This document shows, piece after piece, positions 1 through 8,029 of a stretch of 44,760 nucleotides of DNA. Position 1 is the stretch's first letter, and each line of letters starts with the position of its first letter. Source of the DNA: an uncultured Collinsella sp. (lineage in GTDB: Bacteria; Actinomycetota; Coriobacteriia; Coriobacteriales; Coriobacteriaceae). The translations under genes were made by a program, and so were the position numbers. The notes beneath the pieces were generated by a model, which saw nothing but the letters and a program-made list of their open reading frames with translations, ran no database searches and was not told the origin of the DNA. Where the stretch lies: positions 1 through 44,760 of the forward strand of contig CATWSG010000018.1 of assembly GCA_958353395.1 (NCBI GenBank), given 5' to 3'.

Positions 1-45
1 AATCGTAGCCCGAGACAGTCCCGGGCTGACAATTTCGACTGTAAT

Positions 46-90
46 GGACGTTCCTATTGTGCCGGCAGAAAAGGAACGTCCCCAAGTGCC
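46..90. repeat. Palindromic repeat family G, copy 1
   Basis: Ten-base inverted arms GGACGTTCCT (46-55) and AGGAACGTCC (72-81) flank a TGCCGGCA centre, followed by CCAAGTGCC. A related copy lies at 30756-30801. It sits just past the glmM stop codon. It has no clear T-tract, so I call it an interspersed repeat and not a terminator. Confidence 0.6.
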
Positions 91-105
91 AGATTGGCCG
101 CGTAA

Positions 106-1437
106 CTAAAGAGCCTCGAGCGCGTTGGCGATGCGCTTCATGGCAGCATCGGCGGATGCTTGGTCGGGCGCCTCGGCCAGCACGCGGATAACCGACTCGG
201 TTCCGCTCTTGCGCACGAGCACGCGGCCCTCGCCTGCCAGCGCAGCCTCGGCCTCGGCGATGGCGTTCTGCACGCCCATGTTCTCGAGCGCGGCGTCCTT
301 GTCCGCCACGTGCACGGCCACCTGCGCCTGCGGCAGCAGTTTGCACGGAGCCGTGAGCTGCGAGAGCGTCTCGCGCTCGGCACGAATCACTTCCATCACA
401 CGCAGCGAGGTCATAATGCCGTCGCCCGTGCGCTCGATATCGCCAAAGATCGTATGGCCCGTCTGCTCGCCGCCCAGGCTGTAGCCGCCCTCGCGCATCT
501 TGGCATACACGTGACGGTCGCCCACGCCGCTGGTCACGGCGCTCAGTCCGGCAAGCTCCAGCGACTTGAGCAGACCAAAGTTGCTGGCGATCGTCGGCAC
601 CACGGTACCGCCCGAGAGACGCCCGTGCTTGTTCAGGTACACGCCGCACACGTACAGGATCTGGTCGCCGTCGACCACGCGGCCGCGCTCGTCCACGGCC
701 AGGCAGCGGTCGGCATCGCCGTCGTAGGCAAAGCCCACGTCCAGACCCTGCTCCACCACGTGGCGCTGCAGGCGCTCCATATGCGTGGAGCCGCAGTCGA
801 CATTGATGTTAAAGCCGTCGGGCGCGGCGTTGATCACGCGCACGTCGGCACCGAGCGCGTCAAACACCGGCTTGGCCACCGAGGAAGCCGAGCCGTTGGC
901 GCAGTCGATACCGATCTTGACGCCCTGCAGCGAAAAGTTCGCACTTGCAATGAGCGAAGCAATGTAGCGGTTGCGACCCTGCATGTAGTCCACCGTGGCG
1001 CCGATGTGGTTACCCGTGGCCAGCGGCACCTCGCTCTTGCCATCGATATAGTCCTCGATGAGCTCCAGTACGTCCTCGTCCATCTTAAAGCCGTCGCTGT
1101 TGACGAGCTTAATGCCGTTATCGCAAAACGGGTTGTGGCTCGCGCTGATCATGATGCCGCAATCGAAGCAGCCTTCCACGGTCTGATGCGCTACGCCCGG
1201 CGTGGGGATCACGTGCAGCATATAGGCGTCCGCACCGCTCGCGACCAGGCCGCTCACCAGCGCCGCCTCGAACATGTAGCTCGAACGACGCGTGTCCTTG
1301 CCCACGATCACGCGTGCCTTGCGCTCGCGGTTGGCACCGTAATACCAGCCCACAAAACGGCCAATCTTATAAGCGTGCTCTACCGTCAGCCCAACGTTGG
1401 CCTCACCGCGAAAGCCGTCGGTGCCAAAGTACTTCAT
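106..1437 (-). CDS. glmM: Phosphoglucosamine mutase
   Basis: It converts glucosamine-6-phosphate to glucosamine-1-phosphate in the cytoplasm, the step that feeds UDP-GlcNAc and hence peptidoglycan. The 443-residue protein has the full alpha-D-phosphohexomutase layout. The N-terminus is KYFGTDGFRG, the phosphoserine loop SASHNP puts the active serine at residue 100, the metal loop DGDADR spans 239-244, the sugar-specificity loop GGEQTGH spans 322-328, and the phosphate-binding loop RKSGTES spans 409-415. Length is normal for GlmM (about 445). The start follows AGGATAAG and lies 12 bases after the DUF4012 stop codon, so the two genes are almost certainly one operon. GlmM is separated from other phosphomutases by the GEQTGH loop and by length. 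No defect is seen. Confidence 0.97.
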   Translation of the reverse strand: MKYFGTDGFRGEANVGLTVEHAYKIGRFVGWYYGANRERKARVIVGKDTRRSSYMFEAALVSGLVASGADAYMLHVIPTPGVAHQTVEGCFDCGIMISASHNPFCDNGIKLVNSDGFKMDEDVLELIEDYIDGKSEVPLATGNHIGATVDYMQGRNRYIASLIASANFSLQGVKIGIDCANGSASSVAKPVFDALGADVRVINAAPDGFNINVDCGSTHMERLQRHVVEQGLDVGFAYDGDADRCLAVDERGRVVDGDQILYVCGVYLNKHGRLSGGTVVPTIASNFGLLKSLELAGLSAVTSGVGDRHVYAKMREGGYSLGGEQTGHTIFGDIERTGDGIMTSLRVMEVIRAERETLSQLTAPCKLLPQAQVAVHVADKDAALENMGVQNAIAEAEAALAGEGRVLVRKSGTESVIRVLAEAPDQASADAAMKRIANALEAL

Positions 1438-1449
1438 ATCTTACTTATC

Positions 1450-3771
1450 CTATTCGAACGTTTGAGCGGTTGGCGTGGTACGAACCTTAAGCTCTTTGTG
1501 CCCAGAGTCCTTCGAAGTCGTGACCGTGTACTCGACCTTTATGTCTTGTCCAAGAAGCATGTGGACACCGCCCCATGCAACCTTCAAGCCATCGTGCGTC
1601 GCTTCGTTCATCTCGATAGAACCGGAGCCCGAAGTCTTAATGTCCGAAATGCTGCCTCCCGCAGGAGCATAGAGATAAAGCCTCAGCACCTCATCATCAA
1701 TATCCTGGCTAATGCCGTTATGGCCCTGGAAATAACCAGGCATCTCGGCCTTCTCCTGGGGGGTCATCGTGTTTTTGAGCGAGGTGGTCACTCGATACGT
1801 CGTCGAGCCATCGGCATTTTCAACCGAAGAATCGATGGTGACTCGCTTATCGAGGAACCAATCCATCTTTGAATAGCTGTAGTTGTTCACATAGACGCCC
1901 AAAATCGGAGCCTCCGACGTATCGGTTTGGAGAGCGCCCGATATTCCAAGAGCCTTCGCGGCCTTTTCCTCGTCATCATTTCTCGAATACATGAGGATGC
2001 GACCCTCGGAAGCGCCCTTTTCGATGGCGGCAGCAATCTTAGTAATATCACTGGAGCCCAGTTCGTCCACGATCTTGTTAAAAGCTGATCCGGCAACCGC
2101 CGCAAAAATGGCGTCCTGTTCCTCTACCGGGTAATTCCAATAAATATCGTGCAGCAGCACCTTTACGGCGTTGCTTCCATCAACGACGGTGCCGTCAGGA
2201 AGCTGTGTGCCGCCTACAACGCCGAGCATATACTGCAAAAATACCGGATCGACTGCAAATACGCCGTCGATGTCATCTCCGACAATGGCCTTCTGCATAT
2301 CGCTGGCAAGCTGAGCCGCACGCGGATAATCAGGCGTCATCGTAACGTCGCCCATCGTGTATCCGAGCGTGTTGAATCCGGTCAGGCCCCATCCGGTCGT
2401 GAACAAGTTTGCCTCTTCATCGGTGATGGGAAGCGGGCTCAAAGGCTCTTTCATCATGTCGACTTTGACAAAATCGCCCAGTTCGAGCTTACCGTCAGTC
2501 ACCGACATCACGCCGCGAGAACCGGGGAAACCGCCGCAGGCGCGGATCTCGACATTGCTCATCGCGAGCACAAGGTAATGACGCGTCTGGCCGTTGGCGC
2601 CGAGCATCTGGGGAAGGACGGGGTCGACCTTCTCCGCCGCGTCAACCGCGCCGTTGAGGGTGGCAAAGCCGTCCTTGGCCTTATCGACCAGCTCGGTCAC
2701 CTGGGAAATATGAGTATCGCCAATGCCCTGGACCTTCTCGTTGGCGCTCTTGAACACCTTCGAGCTGCTGGAAAGCGAATCGGCGACCGCCTGCAGCGCG
2801 GACACGTTAATCATGCCGTCCTGGAACAGCTTGCCGGGCGTAGCCTGCGAAAGGTTATCGGCCATGGGAACCAGCGCATTGCTCGAGACATCGGACAGGG
2901 CGTCAATCATGGTGCGGGCCGCATTGATATCGCTGCCATACACCGGGATAAACGAAGCCGCCGCCCACAGCGGGCTCGAGGTCTCCGCCTTCATGCTGTT
3001 ACAGAGCTCATCGATCTTCTTCGCGTCGTCAGGCAGCGTCGAAAAATCGCCCGACGTGACCTTGTCCTTAAGGCCACCGACGATCTCGACAGCCTCCTTC
3101 GCTTCGCTCTTTACGGTCTTTGCCGAGTTAAGCAGCATAAAGCCGCTTGCGCCAAGCGCAACGAGAAGCACCGCGACTACAACGGCAATAATGGCGCCGG
3201 TGTGACGCTTTTTGCGCTCGCCCTTGCGATGGCGATGACGGACCAGACCGTCAGAGGTCGAACTCGGCGAAGCGTCGCCACCGTAGTTCAAGCCAAAATC
3301 GTAATAATCTTCCTTGGAACCCGAGCCCGCAAACTCGGCACCGCTATCATCCAGGCGGGCGAACGTGCCAGTCTCGGAGGCGCCGGTGTAAATCGTGCCA
3401 AGGTTACCCGTAAGCCCCGCGCCACCGGCAGAGGGAGTATTGTTGGCGGCCTTGTCGGCATTAACGTTGCCGGCGGCATTCGCGGCGTTGGCAGCACCTG
3501 CGTTGTTCGCGGGTACCGAAGGAGCCCCGCTCGGCTGCGACGTGGAGGTTGCACCGCCCGCAAAGACATTCCCTCTTGCACGGCCGGTCTTTTTTGCCTT
3601 TTGAGACTGCTCGTACAGAGCGGTAAACATCGCCGTCTCGCCCGGGGACACGCGCTTACCGGAACCGCCCTGTCCAGCGCCGCCCGGCGTGCCGGCCTTA
3701 CCAGCCCCGTTCGGACGCGGCGGAACTGCAGGGCGGCCGCTATCGCTGCCCTTAAAGTGATTACCAGCCAT
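1450..3771 (-). CDS. DUF4012 domain membrane protein
   Basis: The protein has 773 residues from the ATG at 3771, chosen because GAGGA stands seven bases upstream; an in-frame start further upstream at 3798 has no such site. Residues 1-190 are low-complexity (Gly, Ala, Pro, Asn, Ser) and end in a basic stretch HRHRKGERKKRH. One membrane helix follows at about 192-214, so the rest should face the outside. The large extracellular part carries the DUF4012 signature (YLVLAMSNVEIRACGGFPGS, about residue 400). The function of DUF4012 is not established; it is common in actinobacteria near polysaccharide and envelope genes. Its operon with glmM agrees with an envelope role (inference). The disordered N-terminus could be a docking or phosphorylation region. 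Confidence 0.85.
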   Translation of the reverse strand: MAGNHFKGSDSGRPAVPPRPNGAGKAGTPGGAGQGGSGKRVSPGETAMFTALYEQSQKAKKTGRARGNVFAGGATSTSQPSGAPSVPANNAGAANAANAAGNVNADKAANNTPSAGGAGLTGNLGTIYTGASETGTFARLDDSGAEFAGSGSKEDYYDFGLNYGGDASPSSTSDGLVRHRHRKGERKKRHTGAIIAVVVAVLLVALGASGFMLLNSAKTVKSEAKEAVEIVGGLKDKVTSGDFSTLPDDAKKIDELCNSMKAETSSPLWAAASFIPVYGSDINAARTMIDALSDVSSNALVPMADNLSQATPGKLFQDGMINVSALQAVADSLSSSSKVFKSANEKVQGIGDTHISQVTELVDKAKDGFATLNGAVDAAEKVDPVLPQMLGANGQTRHYLVLAMSNVEIRACGGFPGSRGVMSVTDGKLELGDFVKVDMMKEPLSPLPITDEEANLFTTGWGLTGFNTLGYTMGDVTMTPDYPRAAQLASDMQKAIVGDDIDGVFAVDPVFLQYMLGVVGGTQLPDGTVVDGSNAVKVLLHDIYWNYPVEEQDAIFAAVAGSAFNKIVDELGSSDITKIAAAIEKGASEGRILMYSRNDDEEKAAKALGISGALQTDTSEAPILGVYVNNYSYSKMDWFLDKRVTIDSSVENADGSTTYRVTTSLKNTMTPQEKAEMPGYFQGHNGISQDIDDEVLRLYLYAPAGGSISDIKTSGSGSIEMNEATHDGLKVAWGGVHMLLGQDIKVEYTVTTSKDSGHKELKVRTTPTAQTFE

Positions 3772-3920
3772 AAAGAAATCCTCGCAATTGAGTCGCAATG
3801 AAAAAGTCCATAACGTTACTAGTTTATGGCATTTTGAGCATCGACAGCTAAACTCCAGACACGGACATCAATTGGCGAAAATGCGGCACAACACCTTTTC
3901 TGTCTTGGCGGCGGCGCTAG

Positions 3921-4943
3921 CTACACCGTGAGGAACATCATTACGATGATCATGACAAAGCCGATAAGGTCGGTCGGAAAAAACACCGTGCCCAGCATAA
4001 CGGCGCTGGTGATGGTCGCCGAAACCGGCTCCACAGTTCCGATGAGGCTCGCGCGCACCGAGCCGATGTCCTTAACGCCCTGCATATAGAGCATGTAAGC
4101 AAAAAACGAGCCGATAACCACGAACACCGCGAGCGCCTCGATACCGGCGGCATCGAGCGCCGGCATATGCGCCCAGGGCTGCACGAAGACACATGAGGCC
4201 ACGCCCGCCGTGAGCATTGCCGAGCCCGTGACGATGGGGCTACCGTATTCGGGCAGGATCTTGGCGGGAATCACCGCCATACACGCGGCGCTGACCGCAC
4301 ACATAAGACCTGCTGCCAGGCCAAGCGGCGAGATATTCAGGCTGGTAGGGTCGCCGCCGGTGGCAATTAAAAAGGTTCCACCCAGAGCCAGGCCAATGCC
4401 GATGACTTCGCGAGTACGCGGCATGCGGCGATCGGTCACGCAGGCGTAGCCCATGATGATAACGAGCTGCAGGCACTGGAGCACCGTCGCGGTTCCGGCG
4501 TTCGTCAGGCGCACGGCCGAAAGATAGCAAAACTGGTTGAACAGCAGGCCAAAGGCGGTAAAGAGCAGCAGCTGCTTGCGATCGGCGGGTGTGGTCCAGA
4601 GCTTAATCAGGCGCTCGCGGTCGCGCGTAACAACCACAGTCATAAAGAGCAGGCCGGCGAGAATCTGCCGTATGCTCATAAGCCACAGCGTATCAACATG
4701 GTAGGTATCGAACAAAAAACTCGCGCTGGTACCCGAGAAACCCCAAAACGAACCGCCCACCAGCGTGGCTAAAACACCCGTGATCATCTTGCGCGTCTGG
4801 GCGTCGTTGAGACGGTCGCGCCAGGCGCGACGGGTGCTGCGGCTGAGCTCGTCGGTGCCCTCGGGCACATCAATGTTCGATATATCGGTCATCGGCACCG
4901 AAGCCCCTGTGCCTTCGACCTGCTCGACACACTCTTTGCTCAT
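3921..4943 (-). CDS. EamA/DMT family transporter
   Basis: A 340-residue polytopic membrane protein of the drug/metabolite transporter superfamily, with about ten hydrophobic helices in two EamA halves after a soluble N-terminus of about 60 residues. Family signs are the WGFSGTSASFLF start of helix 1, the SIRQILAGLLF segment in helix 2, and FLIATGG in the first half. The start at 4943 is preceded by a strong GGGGGAGTGG site; the longer reading to 5150 has no site and adds implausible sequence. Family members export amino acids or other small metabolites; the substrate cannot be read from sequence. It is monocistronic, with divergent spacing of about 290 bases to the tRNA. Confidence 0.85.
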   Translation of the reverse strand: MSKECVEQVEGTGASVPMTDISNIDVPEGTDELSRSTRRAWRDRLNDAQTRKMITGVLATLVGGSFWGFSGTSASFLFDTYHVDTLWLMSIRQILAGLLFMTVVVTRDRERLIKLWTTPADRKQLLLFTAFGLLFNQFCYLSAVRLTNAGTATVLQCLQLVIIMGYACVTDRRMPRTREVIGIGLALGGTFLIATGGDPTSLNISPLGLAAGLMCAVSAACMAVIPAKILPEYGSPIVTGSAMLTAGVASCVFVQPWAHMPALDAAGIEALAVFVVIGSFFAYMLYMQGVKDIGSVRASLIGTVEPVSATITSAVMLGTVFFPTDLIGFVMIIVMMFLTV

Positions 4944-5174
4944 TCCACTCCCCCGAAACAGCCTGGAAACAATTCGGCTTACCTTACCACGGCGAAGGCA
5001 CCAGCCGGAGGCTTGTCCGCTTATCGGTAGGACAATTCCGCAGGCGTCTTTCCATAGCTCGATACCGCAATGGCCCTGTATTAGTCGACAGCCAAATCGC
5101 GGCAGCAGACTCTTTTGAAATGGATACGACAAAGCCCCCGAATTCCACAATGTAAGCGATTTTTAAAAATGTTC

Positions 5175-5203
5175 TTGCCACCGAGTTCAGGCTCCGTTAT
5201 ATT
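5175..5203 (+). promoter_or_regulatory. Promoter of tRNA-Val
   Basis: TTGCCA at 5175-5180 and TATATT at 5198-5203 are separated by 17 bases, a near-consensus vegetative promoter. The predicted start, around 5210, leaves a short leader before the tRNA at 5233. Confidence 0.7.
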
Positions 5204-5232
5204 ATCCCTTGCGCACTTGCGCACCCTTGATC

Positions 5233-5307
5233 GGGCGTTTAGCTCAGGGGGAGAGCGCTTCCCTGACACGGAAGAGGTCAGAAGTTCAAATCTTCTAACG
5301 CCCACCA
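5233..5307 (+). tRNA. tRNA-Val (anticodon GAC)
   Basis: A full cloverleaf of 75 bases including an encoded CCA. Acceptor arm GGGCGTT (5233-5239) pairs with AACGCCC (5297-5303). The anticodon arm CTTCC/GGAAG encloses loop CTGACAC, giving anticodon GAC for valine. The T-arm contains GTTCAAATC. The CCA end is genome-encoded. I saw no duplicated 3' end nearby, so there is no sign that this tRNA is the attachment site of an integrated element. Confidence 0.95.
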
Positions 5308-5315
5308 AATGTTCG

Positions 5316-5351
5316 CAGCTCAGAGGCTTCGCCTCTGAGCTGTTTTGTTTT
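5316..5351 (+). terminator. Terminator of tRNA-Val
   Basis: A GC-rich hairpin, CAGCTCAGAGGC paired with GCCTCTGAGCTG around a TTC(G) turn, is followed by TTTTGTTTT. It begins nine bases after the CCA end. Confidence 0.9.
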
Positions 5352-5641
5352 ATGTCGCCAAATCCACTGGCAGCTCCAACCGTCATCGCAACGTAACATC
5401 AATTCACCTGACAAATAGCCGCCAAACAAATTCAATGCCCCAACATCAACAATAGCCAGGCACAAAACTGCGCCGCAAGCTGCTCCAACCGCCCAACTGG
5501 CCAAAAGCCGACCATCTACTTGCCGATCTATCCATCGGCATAACCAATCAGTCCGCACCGCAACTTCTCAGCAAAACGCCGCGATGTCTGCGCCCTGCGG
5601 TATCCTTGAGCCACTTGCACCTGCAGCACCAAGGAGCCGCC
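5352..5641. other. Intergenic stretch with nothing recognised
   Basis: No supported coding frame, no strong hairpin and no recognised repeat. Short open frames cross it on both strands, but they lack ribosome sites and overlap the tRNA or the next gene. Confidence 0.5.
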
Positions 5642-6328
5642 ATGCGCACCGAGCTCGATGTCCCCTTTTCGCACAAAGAAGAAGCCAAGGCGCTGGGCGC
5701 CAAATGGGACCGGACCAAGAAGATCTGGTATGTACCCAGCGGCGTCAACCCCGAGCCCTTTGCCGAATGGTTGCCCGGTGTTGACCGATCCGACCCCTCA
5801 GCGCCGTATATATATCTAGTACTGGGCAAGCGCGAATGCTGGAAGTGTCACAAAGAGACCTCGGTCGCGGCCTTCGGCATTCCCTATCGAACCGATAACG
5901 ACGAGAGCATCGCCATCGCGCACGCACCCAACGAAGCCGGGCACATTGCCATCGACACGGCCAACGCCAACGCGCTCGCCATCGTGCCCGCTCTTGGCTG
6001 TGTGCCGGGCGAGATCCGCGACTACCTTCATAAGCGCTGCGGCTACAAGCCCGTAGGCGCGCGAACTTCCAAAGCCCCGTCGCTCGGCAACACGTGCACC
6101 AGTTGCGACGCGCTGCAAGGCAGCCGCTATCTGTTCGAGGAGCCCTCGTCCCCGTTTGCCCTCACTGCCATCAACAAGCTGCCGGCACTGGAGTTTGTGC
6201 GCGTCGAAGTTGCCGGCGTCTTTGGCGTCCCGACCACGCGCACCGACTTTGACCAGGCGCTCTTTACCTGGGCACGCGACCATCACGCCGAGTTCCATAA
6301 GCAGCTTGGTGAGGGGATTTATTTGTAG
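5642..6328 (+). CDS. DUF5710 domain protein with paired CxxC motifs
   Basis: A 228-residue soluble protein. Residues 1-42 (LDVPF..KEEAKALGAKWD..KKIWYVP) match the DUF5710 module, a short fold found in primase-like and DNA-associated proteins. Two cysteine pairs, C66/C69 (CWKC) and C152/C155 (CTSC), are spaced like a split zinc ribbon. The start at 5642 has AAGGAG seven bases before it; a longer reading from 5606 adds an unlikely N-terminus. It lies next to the GATC restriction-modification genes, converging on the endonuclease gene. A nucleic-acid-related role is possible, but no function can be assigned. No catalytic primase residues were found. Confidence 0.75.
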   Translation: MRTELDVPFSHKEEAKALGAKWDRTKKIWYVPSGVNPEPFAEWLPGVDRSDPSAPYIYLVLGKRECWKCHKETSVAAFGIPYRTDNDESIAIAHAPNEAGHIAIDTANANALAIVPALGCVPGEIRDYLHKRCGYKPVGARTSKAPSLGNTCTSCDALQGSRYLFEEPSSPFALTAINKLPALEFVRVEVAGVFGVPTTRTDFDQALFTWARDHHAEFHKQLGEGIYL

Positions 6329-6383
6329 GGGCAACATCGAGGTATCGAGGAGCAGGGGTTGATTGTTAAATAATCTCGAAACG

Positions 6384-7889
6384 CTACAGCCCCAGAATAT
6401 GCTCCAGGTAGCCCTTGTTGAACCAGAACGATTGCTTCGTCATCCAGCGCCCGTCGGGCAGTTCGTAAGCATTCCTTGCGATGTCACCGATCTCTGTTCC
6501 ATCGGCAAACTTGTAAGCCGCTTTTGACGTATGCGGGCGAACGTGAACAATTGGATTGTCCGCCATACCGGGCAGATTGTTAGTCACTTTGAGCTTTCCG
6601 CTCGCATCCCGATACGGATTGAGCTCAACGCCCTCACGTATTACCTTTCGCGTCTCATCCCAACAAGCTTTCGCTGGGCCTTCGATTTCGTTTTCTCCCA
6701 TTGCCCAGAACAAACAACGATCGAGACGCAGCACGCCATCGTGGTCCTCACGGAACACAACGAAGAAAAAGCGATTGGTCTCAAGGCACGCATGAAGAGG
6801 CGACGTCTCCCAGTCTTCTTCAATCAAACGCTTGAACTCAAACGGTGGGAACGACATAGCCTGTTCGATGTGCCCCCTGTTGTTAACTCGAACAGTTCGG
6901 ACGGAAATGCCTGCCTTGACGAATTCCTCGGCAGCATTGTTTTTGATTCCGAGCATACGATAAACGAGCGTTGTCCACTGCGCCTTATTGCCCGTGTACT
7001 CCAGTCCATACTGTTCGGCAATTTGACGATCGGTCTCACCGTAATGGCGCTCGATAAGTCCAGTTACGTAACTTTCGAAATCGATAGACTTGCCATCGTC
7101 CTGAACAATGCTCTCCCCGACTCGCGGAGCACCGAGGACATAAGTATGGAGCACATAGTCCATATACGAGCGCTTGAGGGAAAAGGCGCGACGCTTTGCG
7201 CGATGGCGCTCAATCTCGCCCGTATCGGTATTGAAGTATTCATAATACTGGTCCGCCCACATTGTGGCCTCAGTTGCGCCCTTCGTGCAAGCACCCAGAT
7301 AAGTCGTCATGCCTTCTGAAAGCTCGTCCGCACGGCCATCCTGAATATAGGAAATGATCTTCTCGTAGTCGGCGCGAATGATTTTCATGTCCTCTTCGGG
7401 CAGACGAACCATGACCGCACGCTCAATGCGTTGGTCGTATTTATCGATGGAACGATCTCGGCCGTAGTAAATCAACAGGATATTGCTGAGCTTGGTCTTG
7501 AGGTGAGAACTGTCGTAGTCGAGCGAAACAGGTCGGTCATAAGGAATCATGGTCAGGACAAGGCGCTCGCCAGCAGACTTCCGGCCGTTCTTGAGCACAT
7601 CAAAACACGTTGCCTTGAGCTCAACGCCCGCCTCGGGAAAGTCGGGGCGATCGTCACTATTGGCCTTGTAGCCAAAGTAACGTTCTTCGATAAGAGTGCC
7701 CATACCGCCTTTGTACTTCTTGGAGCCAAAGTCCTTGGGCGCACTCTCCCCCTCCGGAGCAATACCGAGCTCGAGAATATCGCGGAACGTCATGCCATCG
7801 AGATTGGCAGCATAGCGCTCAATACTTGAGGGGTCAGAAAAATCAGTATCGTCAAGCATGCGCTTGAAATCGAGGCGCTTCTTAGACAC
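6384..7889 (-). CDS. Type II restriction endonuclease, Sau3AI family (predicted GATC)
   Basis: The 501-residue protein matches the whole length of Sau3AI (489 aa). The N-terminal half has the MutH-type catalytic pattern D-X6-E-X-K at D83, E90 and K92 (RPDFPEAGVELKAT). Family blocks include ELSEGMTTYLGACTKGA, KRRAFSLKRSYM, HVRPHT and WMTKQSFWFN near the C-terminus. In this family the C-terminal half is a catalytically dead MutH-like copy used for allosteric DNA binding. The start is a GTG at 7889 with GGAGG six bases upstream. It is transcribed divergently from its methyltransferase across 140 bases. By eye its base composition is less GC-rich than the neighbours, in line with horizontal acquisition. 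The GATC specificity is inferred from homology of both enzymes. Confidence 0.93.
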   Translation of the reverse strand: MSKKRLDFKRMLDDTDFSDPSSIERYAANLDGMTFRDILELGIAPEGESAPKDFGSKKYKGGMGTLIEERYFGYKANSDDRPDFPEAGVELKATCFDVLKNGRKSAGERLVLTMIPYDRPVSLDYDSSHLKTKLSNILLIYYGRDRSIDKYDQRIERAVMVRLPEEDMKIIRADYEKIISYIQDGRADELSEGMTTYLGACTKGATEATMWADQYYEYFNTDTGEIERHRAKRRAFSLKRSYMDYVLHTYVLGAPRVGESIVQDDGKSIDFESYVTGLIERHYGETDRQIAEQYGLEYTGNKAQWTTLVYRMLGIKNNAAEEFVKAGISVRTVRVNNRGHIEQAMSFPPFEFKRLIEEDWETSPLHACLETNRFFFVVFREDHDGVLRLDRCLFWAMGENEIEGPAKACWDETRKVIREGVELNPYRDASGKLKVTNNLPGMADNPIVHVRPHTSKAAYKFADGTEIGDIARNAYELPDGRWMTKQSFWFNKGYLEHILGL

Positions 7890-7962
7890 GGGATACCTCC
7901 GAAACTCGCAACTAACCTCATGGTAGTTCAGAGCAACTACTAACGCCCAGAAAATTGAGGTC

Positions 7963-7989
7963 TTGATTGTCCCCTCGATCGGTTATTGT
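7963..7989 (+). promoter_or_regulatory. Possible methyltransferase promoter containing a GATC site
   Basis: A TTGATT (7963-7968) and a TATTGT (7984-7989) could form a weak promoter for the methyltransferase. The only GATC in the 140-base divergent spacer (7977-7980) lies between them. The elements are poor matches and the spacing is 15 bases, so this is tentative. Confidence 0.3.
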
Positions 7990-8029
7990 TGTGACCACCA
8001 TAACCGGACACAGCAGCGATTGGAGAAAC

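Noticed and set aside
7..27. Hairpin AGCCCG..CGGGCT at the left edge as the glmM terminator
   Set aside because: It lies 80 bases past the stop codon and has no T-tract on the minus strand; evidence is too weak to call.
160..1872. 570-codon open frame on the plus strand across glmM
   Set aside because: It is antisense to glmM and DUF4012, with His/Ala/Val-rich composition typical of the complement of GC-rich genes, no ribosome site and no family match.
5233..5307. tRNA-Val as the attachment site of an integrated island carrying the restriction genes
   Set aside because: No integrase and no repeated tRNA 3' end was seen downstream within the window.
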